Below are positions 6,748-14,247 of a DNA stretch of 14,557 bases, piece by piece. How positions within the stretch are numbered: the first letter of the stretch is position 1; each line of letters starts with the position of its first letter. A model generated the notes under the pieces. That model searched no databases and was not told where the DNA came from. It was given only the letters and a program-made list of their open reading frames with translations. Both the position numbers and the translations under genes were made by a program. Origin of the DNA: XYC2-FULL-41-22 sp041666465 (GTDB lineage: Bacteria > Patescibacteriota > Gracilibacteria > UBA1369 > UBA12470); assembly GCA_041666465.1 (NCBI GenBank), contig JBAYGX010000030.1, positions 1 to 14,557 of the forward strand, given 5' to 3'.

Positions 6748-7719
6748 TTAGTTTTTAGTAATTTTTTGCCAGACGAATATATTAAATTTTCTCAGCATTA
6801 GTATCGTCTTTTTTAATAAGATAATTCCATCCGCCCATTTTCCATCTTTGAATTCTTTTATTGTTTTTTTACTTTCACCGATAAAAGCCTTTTTGATAAC
6901 AGGATGTTTTTTGATCGAATCATACATCCCGTAAAAACTAATTCCCAGGGTTGGAACGAGCAAGATTAAGAATAAAGTCGGAGTTATTTCACCGCCTTTC
7001 ATAATGTATAGCATGTCATAATTTTCAATAAAACCTATATTAACAATCGCATGTTCGATGACAATCCATGAGAAACCGACTAATGGAAGGATCCACCAGA
7101 ATTTCGCCAATTGTTTTACTTTTAATTTTAAATAAATCCCAAGCCCAAAACACATCCCGATTAATCCTGTTGCCGCTGAATGACCGATGTACCCAAGCCC
7201 TCCTGCGCTAAGCGCGTCGGGGAAGAAATAAATACCGCCTAAATGAGGACCGTATGTGTATGAAAATGTTGCGTCTCCGAAGTACATTTTTTCAATCATG
7301 CTGAAGCCCGCACCTGATAACATTGAGACCCATAAATAGTCTGAAGGGTTGAGAAATTTCTTTTGTTTTTTGTATAAAAGATAAGTTATCAAAAGTACCG
7401 GTAAGAACTTCGCGAACTCTTCGATTGGAGGGATTATGATTCCGCTTGTGAATATCGTCCTTTCTTCAAATCCGATTCCTAGTGCCAGAGAATAGATTAG
7501 AAGCGATATACCTACTGCAATATAAATTCCTCTCGAGAAAGCGGAAAGCGAGATGCGGAATGGGACCGTTTTGGTCAGGAATGTTAAGACGAAAATTTCA
7601 ATCACAAACCATGCTTCAATCCAAAACCATTTGCCTCCGAACCAGAGTAGGGTCGCGAGGACGATTAAGAGGGAAACTTGCGAGATGAGTTTTAAGTATT
7701 TGCTTAAAAAGACTTTCAT
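6748..7719 (-). CDS. PrsW-family intramembrane metalloprotease
   Basis: It has 323 residues from the ATG at 7719, where a hydrophobic N-terminus begins. A start 33 codons earlier would overlap the divergent gene and its promoter. It is polytopic, with about eight hydrophobic segments (for example 14-30, 33-48, 65-82, 92-116, 182-196, 207-225, 248-264). The PrsW signatures occur in order: PPIEEFAKF with Glu100, Glu101 and Lys104 (EExxK); FSMIEK with Phe139 and Glu143 (FxxxE); GHSAATG with His180; and IEHAIVN with His223 and Asn227. These polar residues lie in membrane helices and are thought to form the metal site. In Bacillus, PrsW cleaves the anti-sigma factor RsiW. No sigma or anti-sigma gene is near, so the substrate here is unknown. 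It has a Lys-rich cytoplasmic-looking C-terminus. Confidence 0.88.
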   Translation of the reverse strand: MKVFLSKYLKLISQVSLLIVLATLLWFGGKWFWIEAWFVIEIFVLTFLTKTVPFRISLSAFSRGIYIAVGISLLIYSLALGIGFEERTIFTSGIIIPPIEEFAKFLPVLLITYLLYKKQKKFLNPSDYLWVSMLSGAGFSMIEKMYFGDATFSYTYGPHLGGIYFFPDALSAGGLGYIGHSAATGLIGMCFGLGIYLKLKVKQLAKFWWILPLVGFSWIVIEHAIVNIGFIENYDMLYIMKGGEITPTLFLILLVPTLGISFYGMYDSIKKHPVIKKAFIGESKKTIKEFKDGKWADGIILLKKTILMLRKFNIFVWQKITKN

Positions 7720-7726
7720 AGTAGGA

Positions 7727-7754
7727 AGTTTAGCGGGTTTGAGGGGAAAGACAA
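7727..7754 (-). promoter_or_regulatory. Weak candidate promoter for the PrsW-like gene
   Basis: On the minus strand TTGTCT (7754-7749) and TAAACT (7732-7727) are separated by 16 bp. Only seven bases separate the -10 box from the ATG at 7719, so the transcript would be leaderless or nearly so. The -10 match is moderate. Confidence 0.45.
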
Positions 7755-7762
7755 GGAGGGGG

Positions 7763-7791
7763 TTGACGGACCAACTGGTTTGTGTTAAATT
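7763..7791 (+). promoter_or_regulatory. Sigma70-type promoter of the TrmB-type regulator, with a dyad in the spacer
   Basis: TTGACG (7763-7768), a 17-bp spacer, then TAAATT (7786-7791). The predicted start near 7798 gives a leader of about 15 T-rich bases without a Shine-Dalgarno motif. A small inverted repeat, ACCA-AC-TGGT (7770-7779), sits in the spacer and could be a regulator binding site; that part is inference. Confidence 0.8.
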
Positions 7792-7812
7792 TTTGTCCTT
7801 TTTATTTTTAAT

Positions 7813-8559
7813 ATGCACATCCTCTCTTACCTAAAACAAGCTCTCTCGAAAATCGGTTTCACAGAAGGTGAAGCGGAGATTTATTGCGAAATTCTTAATG
7901 CGCCCGGATGTGATGCTTCGTATCTTAAAAATAAACTCAAATATAGTTTTGCCGGAATTTACAAAATGCTTCATGCGCTTTCGCAAAAAGGATTCGTCAT
8001 ACCTTCCGAAAAGAAGGGACCGATTATTTTTACGGCAGTTCCGCTCGATAAAATAGCCACTAAGCTAGAAGTTAATTCGCGAAAAATCCAGAGAACTGCG
8101 CGCAAGCTTACAGATCTTGCCAAGATGGCGCAGTTGCCTAAAAATGTTGAGATTTTTGAAGAAAACGATTTGACGGATTTTTACTTAAACATACCTGCGA
8201 AAATTGATGATTACATTTGGTGCGTTGGATCTTTTGAGGCTGTTGTGAAATTTTTCGGACCGCAAATTGAAAAAGATTTTATTAAAAATCGTGTTCGAAA
8301 AGGCGGACATGCTTCTGCAATTATTTTTGACAATTCGTCATTTTCCAAGGATTTAGCCGGACGCGATAATGGTGAAAACCGCGAGACCAGGTTTGTGCAA
8401 AACGGCGAGTATCCGCTCGAATTCAGTTATCTTTTTGGAAATAATTACCTGACGTTTTATAAAGATTCCGAGGGTGCAATCAAGATGGTCAAAACCACTT
8501 CGCCCGAGGTTGCGAGAGCTAAACTGATTCAGTTCCAGAAGTTATGGGGAAATGCCTAG
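7813..8559 (+). CDS. TrmB-family transcriptional regulator
   Basis: It has 248 residues. Residues 5-65 form a winged helix-turn-helix of the TrmB type: ALSKIGFTEGEAEIYCEIL leads in, a recognition helix follows around YSFAGIYKMLHALSQKGFV, then a wing (SEKKGPIIFTAVPLD). A short coiled helix (about 78-108) joins it to a C-terminal domain of about 135 residues resembling the phospholipase-D-like effector domain of TrmB proteins (DDYIWCVGSFEAV, IKNRVRKGGHASAIIFD). This family is common in archaea and also in Patescibacteria. It is divergent from the PrsW-like operon with overlapping control DNA, so it may control that operon and itself. Its last 41 bases overlap the 3' end of the convergent radical SAM gene. 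Confidence 0.85.
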   Translation: MHILSYLKQALSKIGFTEGEAEIYCEILNAPGCDASYLKNKLKYSFAGIYKMLHALSQKGFVIPSEKKGPIIFTAVPLDKIATKLEVNSRKIQRTARKLTDLAKMAQLPKNVEIFEENDLTDFYLNIPAKIDDYIWCVGSFEAVVKFFGPQIEKDFIKNRVRKGGHASAIIFDNSSFSKDLAGRDNGENRETRFVQNGEYPLEFSYLFGNNYLTFYKDSEGAIKMVKTTSPEVARAKLIQFQKLWGNA

Positions 8560-10018
8560 AGTACCATGCCTTCGCAAGATATTTATATCGCGACTTAAAC
8601 ATGCGCCAAGCCTTGGGATTTTTTCGCAACATGCCAATCATGTCCTTGATGTATCGCGGTGAGGTATAGAATTCCAATTCCAGTTCGTCTCTTAACCCCT
8701 TCGCATCATAACCCATTTCCATCGCGCCGCTTCCCGCGTCAAATGAACTCCAGTCTATGCCGCCTTTCGGCGTTATTTTTAAGCGACCCGATTCGCAAGC
8801 CTCTTTCCATAATGGCGTGCCCGGATAAGGAGTAAATACTGGTATGTATGCCAAGAAGAGATTTTTTAATGCTTTAAATTTTTCAAATCCTTCTCGCACC
8901 TCTTCTTCGGTTTCATTCATATTGCCGACCATGTAATCGCCCACGCAAAGGATCCCGTGTTCGTGAGCGAAATTGATCGCTTCTTGTACGCTTTTTTGAT
9001 GCTGAGCGACAAGATCGTATGGTTGTTTTCTCTCTTCCGGCGTCATAGTTGCCAAAATCATCGGCTCTTTTCCGTAAGCACTTAGAGTTTTTTCATTAAA
9101 AGATTCCACCCCGATTGTAAACGAGCTAAACCCGACTTTTGCCATCCTATCGAGTAAGTCGCCTTTGCCTTTTCTTTTAAGGGCAATCAAATCCGGCACG
9201 CCTGCAAATGTATCAAAAGACATTTTGCAGTCAGACTTCTCTAATAGCGAGACCAACTCTTCCACCCATTTTATATCCGCGAAGAAATCTTCGTCTGTAA
9301 AAGTTATGACTTGAGGGTAAAATTCTTGCACGATTTTTTCTATATTTCGTACTGTTCTCGACGGGCTAAATTTACGAACACCTCTTCCATAAGCACTTGC
9401 AGTTAAGCAATATTTGCAAGAGAACCTGCAAGCTCTTTTCGCATGGATGCTTAAGTCGAGCGCACCGTTTCGCAAATCCCTATAGGTATTAACATCAAGT
9501 CCTTCGTAAGATGGATCTTCAAGCTCATCAAGATTTTCTATACGCTTAAATGGATTTGTTTTTATCGCACCATCTCGAAAAGTTGAAACTCCCGGGATGT
9601 TTTCATCTGATGGATTCTGTAATAGTTGCGTTAATGTAATTTCTCCTTCGCCCGCAACAACGAAATCTATTGGCGAATTTTCATTCAATATCTCTTCGAG
9701 AACCTCACCACCTTCTTGCACGCAACCCCAAGCGTGCCATCCGCCCAATATCGTAATCATTTTTCTGTTAAAATCTTTTGCCGCTTGCGCGATTTCCATG
9801 CCGTCAGGTAAATTCGGAGTCATGGTAGAGATACCGACATAATCCGGGTTGGATTCCTGCAGTCTTTTTACTATTTCCGTTTTTTGCGTATGAATCATTT
9901 CGACCTCAAACCCAGCGCGAATTAATTGGGCCGCAAGCGACATAATTCCTGTCGGCTGTTTCTGGATACCGAGCGAGGCGCTTCTTTCCGTAATCGGCTG
10001 AACTAATGCAATTCGCAT
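8519..10018 (-). CDS. B12-binding-domain radical SAM protein
   Basis: It has 499 residues. The N-terminal domain (about 1-135) has the cobalamin-binding-like Rossmann pattern of class B radical SAM enzymes: PTGIMSLAAQLIRAG, VGISTMTPNLPDG, TILGGWHAWG and DFVVAGEGEITL. It lacks the lower-axial-ligand DxHxxG motif, as is normal for this class. The radical SAM core follows with Cys197, Cys201 and Cys204 in KRACRFSCKYC (CxxxCxxC) binding the 4Fe-4S cluster, then ITFTDEDFF and the TIGVESFNEKTL strand. The C-terminal part ends in a basic helical tail. Such enzymes methylate, cyclise or rearrange lipids, tetrapyrroles, peptides or natural products. No neighbour reveals the substrate. It stands alone on its strand behind a terminator-like hairpin. 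Confidence 0.9.
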   Translation of the reverse strand: MRIALVQPITERSASLGIQKQPTGIMSLAAQLIRAGFEVEMIHTQKTEIVKRLQESNPDYVGISTMTPNLPDGMEIAQAAKDFNRKMITILGGWHAWGCVQEGGEVLEEILNENSPIDFVVAGEGEITLTQLLQNPSDENIPGVSTFRDGAIKTNPFKRIENLDELEDPSYEGLDVNTYRDLRNGALDLSIHAKRACRFSCKYCLTASAYGRGVRKFSPSRTVRNIEKIVQEFYPQVITFTDEDFFADIKWVEELVSLLEKSDCKMSFDTFAGVPDLIALKRKGKGDLLDRMAKVGFSSFTIGVESFNEKTLSAYGKEPMILATMTPEERKQPYDLVAQHQKSVQEAINFAHEHGILCVGDYMVGNMNETEEEVREGFEKFKALKNLFLAYIPVFTPYPGTPLWKEACESGRLKITPKGGIDWSSFDAGSGAMEMGYDAKGLRDELELEFYTSPRYIKDMIGMLRKNPKAWRMFKSRYKYLAKAWYSRHFPITSGTESV

Positions 10019-10021
10019 AAA

Positions 10022-10060
10022 TAAAAAATTAGAAGAGGGTAACGATACCCTCGACTAATT
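10022..10060 (-). terminator. Rho-independent terminator or leader attenuator just before the radical SAM gene
   Basis: The dyad is AATTAG (10027-10032) plus GAGGGTA (10035-10041), loop ACGA, then TACCCTC (10046-10052) plus CTAATT (10055-10060). That is 13 base pairs interrupted by one 2x2 internal loop. On the minus strand it is followed directly by a run of six T. The run ends only about six bases before the radical SAM ATG at 10018. It may end the upstream lipoprotein transcript, or act as an attenuator within the radical SAM leader. Confidence 0.8.
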
Positions 10061-10154
10061 AATTTGTTTATTTTTGACGCTAATTGCGTGGCGCAGGCGT
10101 GATTTTACAGATTGGATTTCATGCAATACGGTTCTACTCAGAAGTAGAAAACCA

Positions 10155-11240
10155 CTACTGAATAAATCCATATTCCTTCACTCCAATCAAACGGTCACCG
10201 TAGTAAAACTGCAAAACATCTCTACAGAAAAAAGCATCTCCCGGTGACATCGCAATATCCAATTCTCCTCCGACATAAACGGCGCCATCCGTACATGATT
10301 CTGCGACCAAGTCGTAAGAATCCAATAATTTTGATTCGTATCCAACTATTTCCTCGTTACAATCTTTCGCCATTACTTTGACTGTAATTTCATCACCGGC
10401 TTGAGCATATGAATTTAATTTTGTTCTAAAAAAAACACCACCGACCCCGGCATCAAAATAATAAATATCATCAGCTTCCATGTGAGAATAGGTAATCCCA
10501 TAACTGGCTTCTTCAGAAGAAGGTTCCGTACAAGCATCTATTTCTGTTGCCGCCTTATCCGAAACAAACATCGTAATTGTATCCACTCCCACCGGTCTTA
10601 ATGCAAAATCCTTTTTGTACTCTTGGTAATAATTATATGCGGCAACTGCATCTTTATTAGCCACCCAATCGCTCCAGAAATCCACTTCGGCTACACATGT
10701 GTCATCATATTTTGATCCCGCATATATGTCTTTTATTTTAAAAGAAACCGTACTTGTTTCTTGTTCCGGTAAATCGAAAAACTGCATTTTGTATTCATCT
10801 GCAAAATCGAGCGTTGCGACAGGCGAGGTTAAATCATCATAGTAAACCTCAACTGTTTTGAGCCGATTGTTTTGATTAAAAATTTCCTCATCGCGCGCGA
10901 AGCCCGGAACTATTCCGACTGTACTGAGCGTCACGGGTCCGGCAAAATTTAAGCTTAAAATCTGCTCCGCATCATCGCCGGATCGACACCACGCTGTGGA
11001 GTAGTCCAAATCCAGTGTGTTAGCAGGACTGTATGCGAATCCCCATCCTGTTTCGTCCGCAAGTTCGGAAGATGCGAGGGCGTAAGTTGTTTCGCGAGAG
11101 AAATCCACATCTGTCACAACATCATCAGCGACTACTTCATCCGTGACAACCGGATCGGAAATTGTTTCGTCTTCTTTTTCGCTACAACCTGATGCCAAAA
11201 CCAAACCGCAAACACACAAGAGCAATAAGAACTTTTTCAT
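10155..11240 (-). CDS. Lipoprotein with discoidin-like (NADase-type) glycan-binding domain
   Basis: It has 361 residues. The signal peptide MKKFLLLLCVCGLVLASGC ends in a classical lipobox (LASGC) with Cys19 as lipidation site. An acidic linker with repeated VVxD units (31-45) holds the domain off the membrane. Residues about 52-190 resemble the galactose-binding-like beta-sandwich of discoidin/NADase-type domains: PANTLDLDYSTAW (72-84), ILSLNFAGPVTLSTVGIVPGF, the NRLKTVEVYYDD strand and DTCVAEVDFW at the end. Residues 190-361 form a second cysteine-containing domain I do not recognise. It is likely a surface carbohydrate-binding or adhesion protein, which would suit an episymbiont, but that role is inference. 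The gene is on the minus strand upstream of the hairpin at 10022-10060. Confidence 0.85.
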   Translation of the reverse strand: MKKFLLLLCVCGLVLASGCSEKEDETISDPVVTDEVVADDVVTDVDFSRETTYALASSELADETGWGFAYSPANTLDLDYSTAWCRSGDDAEQILSLNFAGPVTLSTVGIVPGFARDEEIFNQNNRLKTVEVYYDDLTSPVATLDFADEYKMQFFDLPEQETSTVSFKIKDIYAGSKYDDTCVAEVDFWSDWVANKDAVAAYNYYQEYKKDFALRPVGVDTITMFVSDKAATEIDACTEPSSEEASYGITYSHMEADDIYYFDAGVGGVFFRTKLNSYAQAGDEITVKVMAKDCNEEIVGYESKLLDSYDLVAESCTDGAVYVGGELDIAMSPGDAFFCRDVLQFYYGDRLIGVKEYGFIQ

Positions 11241-11329
11241 GGTAAGAAATTAAGATTACATAGCGTAACCTTAACACACTTCCTGCGACCCCAAAAGACA
11301 GGCGACTGACTGATGATAATAAAACGAGC

Positions 11330-11358
11330 TTGACTTTTTGGCAAATTTGTGCTTCAAT
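11330..11358 (+). promoter_or_regulatory. Promoter of the small lipoprotein gene, predicted leaderless
   Basis: TTGACT (11330-11335), a 17-bp spacer, then TTCAAT (11353-11358). Only six bases separate the -10 box from the ATG at 11365, which places the predicted transcription start on or beside the start codon. Confidence 0.65.
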
Positions 11359-11364
11359 ACCGTT

Positions 11365-11664
11365 ATGAGTATAAATTTATTGCCGAAATCTGGGGTAAAA
11401 AGCTTGGTTTTAGGTGCATTATTTGCACTAACGGGATGCCTCAAAGATCCTGTCCCTACTCGTACCGAAATCGCGACCCAAGAATGTAATATTATTGTTC
11501 GAACTGCTTCCCCCGAAAAGTGGTTTGGTGTAGTTGGCTGCAACGCGCGAAACAACACCGGCCCTATATGCCAGGCAAAGCGTCAGGAAGTTGAATCATT
11601 GGTCCAAAGTTGCGTCAAAAGAAAACTCGCAATAGTGCCATCAGATTTGGCGTTTTTATATTAG
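11365..11664 (+). CDS. Small cysteine-containing lipoprotein
   Basis: It has 99 residues from the ATG at 11365. That start gives a clean lipoprotein signal peptide (SINLLPKSGVKS, hydrophobic LVLGALFALTGC, Cys25 as lipidation site). An upstream in-frame TTG at 11338 lies inside the promoter and is rejected. The mature part is about 75 residues and has four more cysteines, in QECN, VGCN, PICQ and QSCV, enough for two disulfides, and a basic helix with SLVQSCVKRKLA. It belongs to no known family. It is transcribed away from the large discoidin-like lipoprotein and toward ispE. Confidence 0.75.
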   Translation: MSINLLPKSGVKSLVLGALFALTGCLKDPVPTRTEIATQECNIIVRTASPEKWFGVVGCNARNNTGPICQAKRQEVESLVQSCVKRKLAIVPSDLAFLY

Positions 11665-11748
11665 AGCCGAGCGGATCGATTTTTGCTTGAGTTATCAAAT
11701 TAATGTTTGGTTATATATCACTTCATTCAGAGGGCGCGTGGCGTGGAA

Positions 11749-12504
11749 TTACTGCAACAATTTAAAGCAAGTTGGTCCGGAACCGGAGAGATGAAGGGTA
11801 ACTGGTAACTTACAACTTACAACTTGTAAGAGTTCGAAATCGTTGTGCAGGTTTTTTATTACGGATTGCATATCATTATTTTCAAGGGCACGGATTAGTT
11901 TTTTGGTTTTTTCGCGGTTTTGACCTGTTGGCAAATTATCTATTTTTGCGAACATTTCACCGGTTGAGCTTTTTTGCGATTTGGTCGAGAAAATTATTTT
12001 CGGTTTAAGTATCAGGTCGGTTCTTATCGGTTCTATTATTTCTCCGTAATGTGTAGCCCTTGCAACACCACCGGTTATAAAAAATGGCGTGTCCATCGAT
12101 ATTTTTGCGGCGAGTGTGCGGAGTTGCGGCGTGGTTAGATTCAGGTTGAGTTGGTCGTTTAGTTCTTTTAGTACCGTCGCGGCATTACTCGAACCGCCGC
12201 CGAGACCGGAGCGAAGCGGAATGTTTTTCTTGATAGTTATTTTCACCGAGTTATTGCCGGCTAGGAGTTTGACTGCCGCACGGACGGAATTTTCTTCTTT
12301 GTTCGCGTTTAGCTCTTCGTTGTTTGTTATAATTTCGATTTGTGATTTCCCGTCGCGTAAGATTTTCACTTCGATTTCGTCATACAAATCCGGCACTTCA
12401 CAAATAACCGTTTCGACGAGATGGTAATTCTTGTCTTTGCCGAGGATGTCGAGAGCAAGATTTATTTTGGCGTGAGATTTCAATATATTTTTTTTTGATA
12501 ACAT
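11749..12504 (-). CDS. ispE: 4-diphosphocytidyl-2-C-methyl-D-erythritol kinase, shortened C-terminus
   Basis: IspE phosphorylates CDP-methylerythritol in the MEP pathway to isoprenoid precursors. It is a GHMP kinase with all three motifs: HAKINLALDILG with Lys13; the ATP-binding PLRSGLGGGSSNAATVL (96-112); and LSGSGPTCF (239-247). Asp138 in MDTPFFITGG matches the catalytic base. It has 251 residues against about 280 in the family. The stretch between NDFE and LSGSGPT is roughly 12 residues short and is written by heptamer repeats, and the protein stops four residues after motif 3. The start is ambiguous. The ATG at 12504 overlaps the upstream gene by 25 bases; a TTG at 12483 (TTGA overlap) would give MKSHAKIN and fits the family better. 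Translation is probably coupled to the cysteine-rich gene. Confidence 0.93.
   Translation of the reverse strand: MLSKKNILKSHAKINLALDILGKDKNYHLVETVICEVPDLYDEIEVKILRDGKSQIEIITNNEELNANKEENSVRAAVKLLAGNNSVKITIKKNIPLRSGLGGGSSNAATVLKELNDQLNLNLTTPQLRTLAAKISMDTPFFITGGVARATHYGEIIEPIRTDLILKPKIIFSTKSQKSSTGEMFAKIDNLPTGQNREKTKKLIRALENNDMQSVIKNLHNDFELLQVVSCKLPVTLHLSGSGPTCFKLLQ
11797..11831. repeat. Imperfect heptamer array inside ispE
   Basis: Five 7-base units stand in tandem: GGTAACT, GGTAACT, TACAACT, TACAACT, TGTAAGA. The array includes the near-perfect palindrome TTACAACTTGTAA. It encodes IspE residues around LLQVVSCKLPVT in frame, in place of the usual helical segment before the SGSGPT motif. Confidence 0.8.
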
Positions 12505-14117
12505 TTTTCACAATAAACCATTTCCGGTCTTTCGGGCGAGTAGGTCGTATATATTTTCTCTTGGCACTGAGCACACTGTCTGATCCAGAACTTTCTTGGA
12601 TTTCTTTTTTGCATCCTTGAAATGCGTCTGCATTCAAAACATTTTCTTGGCAGGGGATACCCGTGTTTTTTATAAAATTTAAGCTCCTGCTCAATAATCT
12701 TATAGTTTTTCTGACAATTTTCGCAGGTTAAAATTTCTCCAACAATACTATCGGGCGCGGTTTTTATATCATCCGGTAATTCACCAATCGTCCCCTTCCC
12801 GTAAGTACCCGGTAAATTATCTTGCCAGCGCCAACCTTTCGCAAGAACTTGCTCTTTTGTCATCGGATACCAGAGTTGAGCTGTCGTTTCATTGTAAGCA
12901 AACTGACTATATTTAATTGGCAAGAATTCTCCGAATTCAGGATCTGCAAGCTTTTCTTTTAAACTAAAATATTCTTGTTCCGTGTATTGCTTGTTAAGAA
13001 TGCAATACTGATTATGGTTCAGGCCAAAACATCCAAAACAGTCGTGACTGCTATAAGATTCGGCGCAATAAGTCAGATTCGTAACCTGCCAAAGGCAAAG
13101 ATAACAGAAATGAATATTGTAAGCATTCGTCCCGACCATCGCGCCTTCATAACAGAGTTCCGAGCTTACGCCGTACTGATACATGTCATAACAATAGCGC
13201 ACGCCGAGTTGCATCTGGCTGCAATATTTCGATTTTTCAATATCGCTCGTATCAAAACAGTAAAACGAATCTTTTGCATTATATAAATGGTCGCCAAGAG
13301 AATTTTCAATCATATTATTCTGGAGGTGGCGGTAGGTGTGTTTCAGCTGCAGGGCGATAAATTGGGAGAGGTGGTTTTGGACTTCTTTATATGAACCGAT
13401 GTTAATGGCGGCGAGTCGTTTTTTATATTCAGCTTGAGTGAGTTGTTGGTTTAAAAAACAATAATTTTTATTACGCAAACCGGTACACATAAAACAGTCC
13501 ACGCAATTGACACAATCCCTCAAGAAATAACTGCTTCCGCAATTCGAGCAATCCTGACTCCATGCAAGATTATAGCAATCTTTTACATCTATACATTCAT
13601 AACAAAAACTTGACTGGTGGCAGTAGTGGACATCCATGCAATTCTTGGCTTTTTTGACGCCATAACCGTAATAACAATCTTCCACAAAAGTCGCGTGGAA
13701 AATCATGTAACAGTTTTTTTCTTGACCGGCGTAGTGAGTGTATTCGCTGTTGATCGCGCCAACATCTATCGAGACACAGCAGTGGGGTACGCTTAACTCC
13801 AGTTCGTGGAATTGTTCGAGGAATGGTCTTGTCCAGTCGATAGGGCGACCGTAGGCAAGTGGATCCCATTTGTCGCTCCACCAGCATTGTACGCAATAGG
13901 CGGGGCGTGGGTTGTCTTCGCCAAATTGGGAGATGATTTTTTTACCGCATAATTTGCATGTGTTAGGGTAAAGGTACATTTCGTTACACCAAGCCATTCG
14001 GCGCATTTCACGACAAGGTGGACACCATTTGGGGGGCGGTATTTTCAGTTTTTCGTAGTATGCTATGTCGTCTTGCGGGATTGAGAATTCTATTTGGCAG
14101 TTTTGACAGGTTGGCAT
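12480..14117 (-). CDS. 43-cysteine protein with duplicated zinc-ribbon pairs at both ends
   Basis: It has 545 residues, about 8% of them cysteine. The N-terminus (4-78) and C-terminus (465-539) carry the same array with identical spacing: CxxC-x24-CxxC-x18-CxxC-x17-CxxC. Both also share a Pro-rich PxPxxC-x2-CR turn and an RRM/SRM stretch, so each end has two zinc ribbons arising from one duplicated domain. The middle holds two Cys/Tyr-rich blocks (about 113-220 and 287-372). Both end in the same signature, CxGLxNxxYCxLNxQxTxxEY (211-231 and 363-383), showing a second internal duplication. The quasi-regular aromatic/cysteine pattern could be a beta-solenoid stapled by metals. There is no signal peptide, so it is probably cytoplasmic. 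I recognise this as a style seen in Patescibacteria but know no function. It lies immediately upstream of ispE and overlaps it. Confidence 0.9.
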   Translation of the reverse strand: MPTCQNCQIEFSIPQDDIAYYEKLKIPPPKWCPPCREMRRMAWCNEMYLYPNTCKLCGKKIISQFGEDNPRPAYCVQCWWSDKWDPLAYGRPIDWTRPFLEQFHELELSVPHCCVSIDVGAINSEYTHYAGQEKNCYMIFHATFVEDCYYGYGVKKAKNCMDVHYCHQSSFCYECIDVKDCYNLAWSQDCSNCGSSYFLRDCVNCVDCFMCTGLRNKNYCFLNQQLTQAEYKKRLAAINIGSYKEVQNHLSQFIALQLKHTYRHLQNNMIENSLGDHLYNAKDSFYCFDTSDIEKSKYCSQMQLGVRYCYDMYQYGVSSELCYEGAMVGTNAYNIHFCYLCLWQVTNLTYCAESYSSHDCFGCFGLNHNQYCILNKQYTEQEYFSLKEKLADPEFGEFLPIKYSQFAYNETTAQLWYPMTKEQVLAKGWRWQDNLPGTYGKGTIGELPDDIKTAPDSIVGEILTCENCQKNYKIIEQELKFYKKHGYPLPRKCFECRRISRMQKRNPRKFWIRQCAQCQEKIYTTYSPERPEMVYCEKCYQKKIY

Positions 14118-14123
14118 GTAAGT

Positions 14124-14153
14124 ATTTTAAAGGAAGAGGGGAGGAAATGCGAA
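14124..14153 (-). promoter_or_regulatory. Candidate promoter of the cysteine-rich gene, predicted leaderless
   Basis: On the minus strand TTCGCA (14153-14148), an 18-bp spacer, then TAAAAT (14129-14124). Only six bases separate the -10 box from the ATG at 14117. The -10 is good; the -35 is a partial match. Confidence 0.55.
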
Positions 14154-14218
14154 CAGAGGAGGTCGCTTCGCGACCCGGGGTGAGTAAACGCTTTCTGAAA
14201 CATGTCCAGTCGGAATAT

Positions 14219-14247
14219 TTGACCGCTATCTGTCTAGACGGTATTTT
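14219..14247 (+). promoter_or_regulatory. Sigma70-type promoter of the right-edge gene
   Basis: TTGACC (14219-14224), a 17-bp spacer, then TATTTT (14242-14247). The predicted start near 14254 leaves about 20 A-rich bases before the ATG at 14274, with no Shine-Dalgarno motif, the same layout as the promoter at 4852. Confidence 0.7.

Noticed and set aside
7720..7818. 33-residue N-terminal extension of the PrsW-like protein
   Set aside because: It overlaps the regulator's promoter and start, and it precedes the first membrane segment with unrelated sequence.
11271..11558. 95-residue reverse frame opposite the small lipoprotein
   Set aside because: It has no signal or motif; the forward frame has a clean lipoprotein signal and a promoter.
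11665..11748. Terminator between the small lipoprotein and ispE
   Set aside because: There is a T5 run at about 11680 but only a three-base-pair stem before it, which is too weak to call.
14161..14175. Perfect hairpin GGTCGC-TTC-GCGACC taken as a terminator
   Set aside because: No U-run follows on either strand, and it sits between divergent genes where no terminator is needed.
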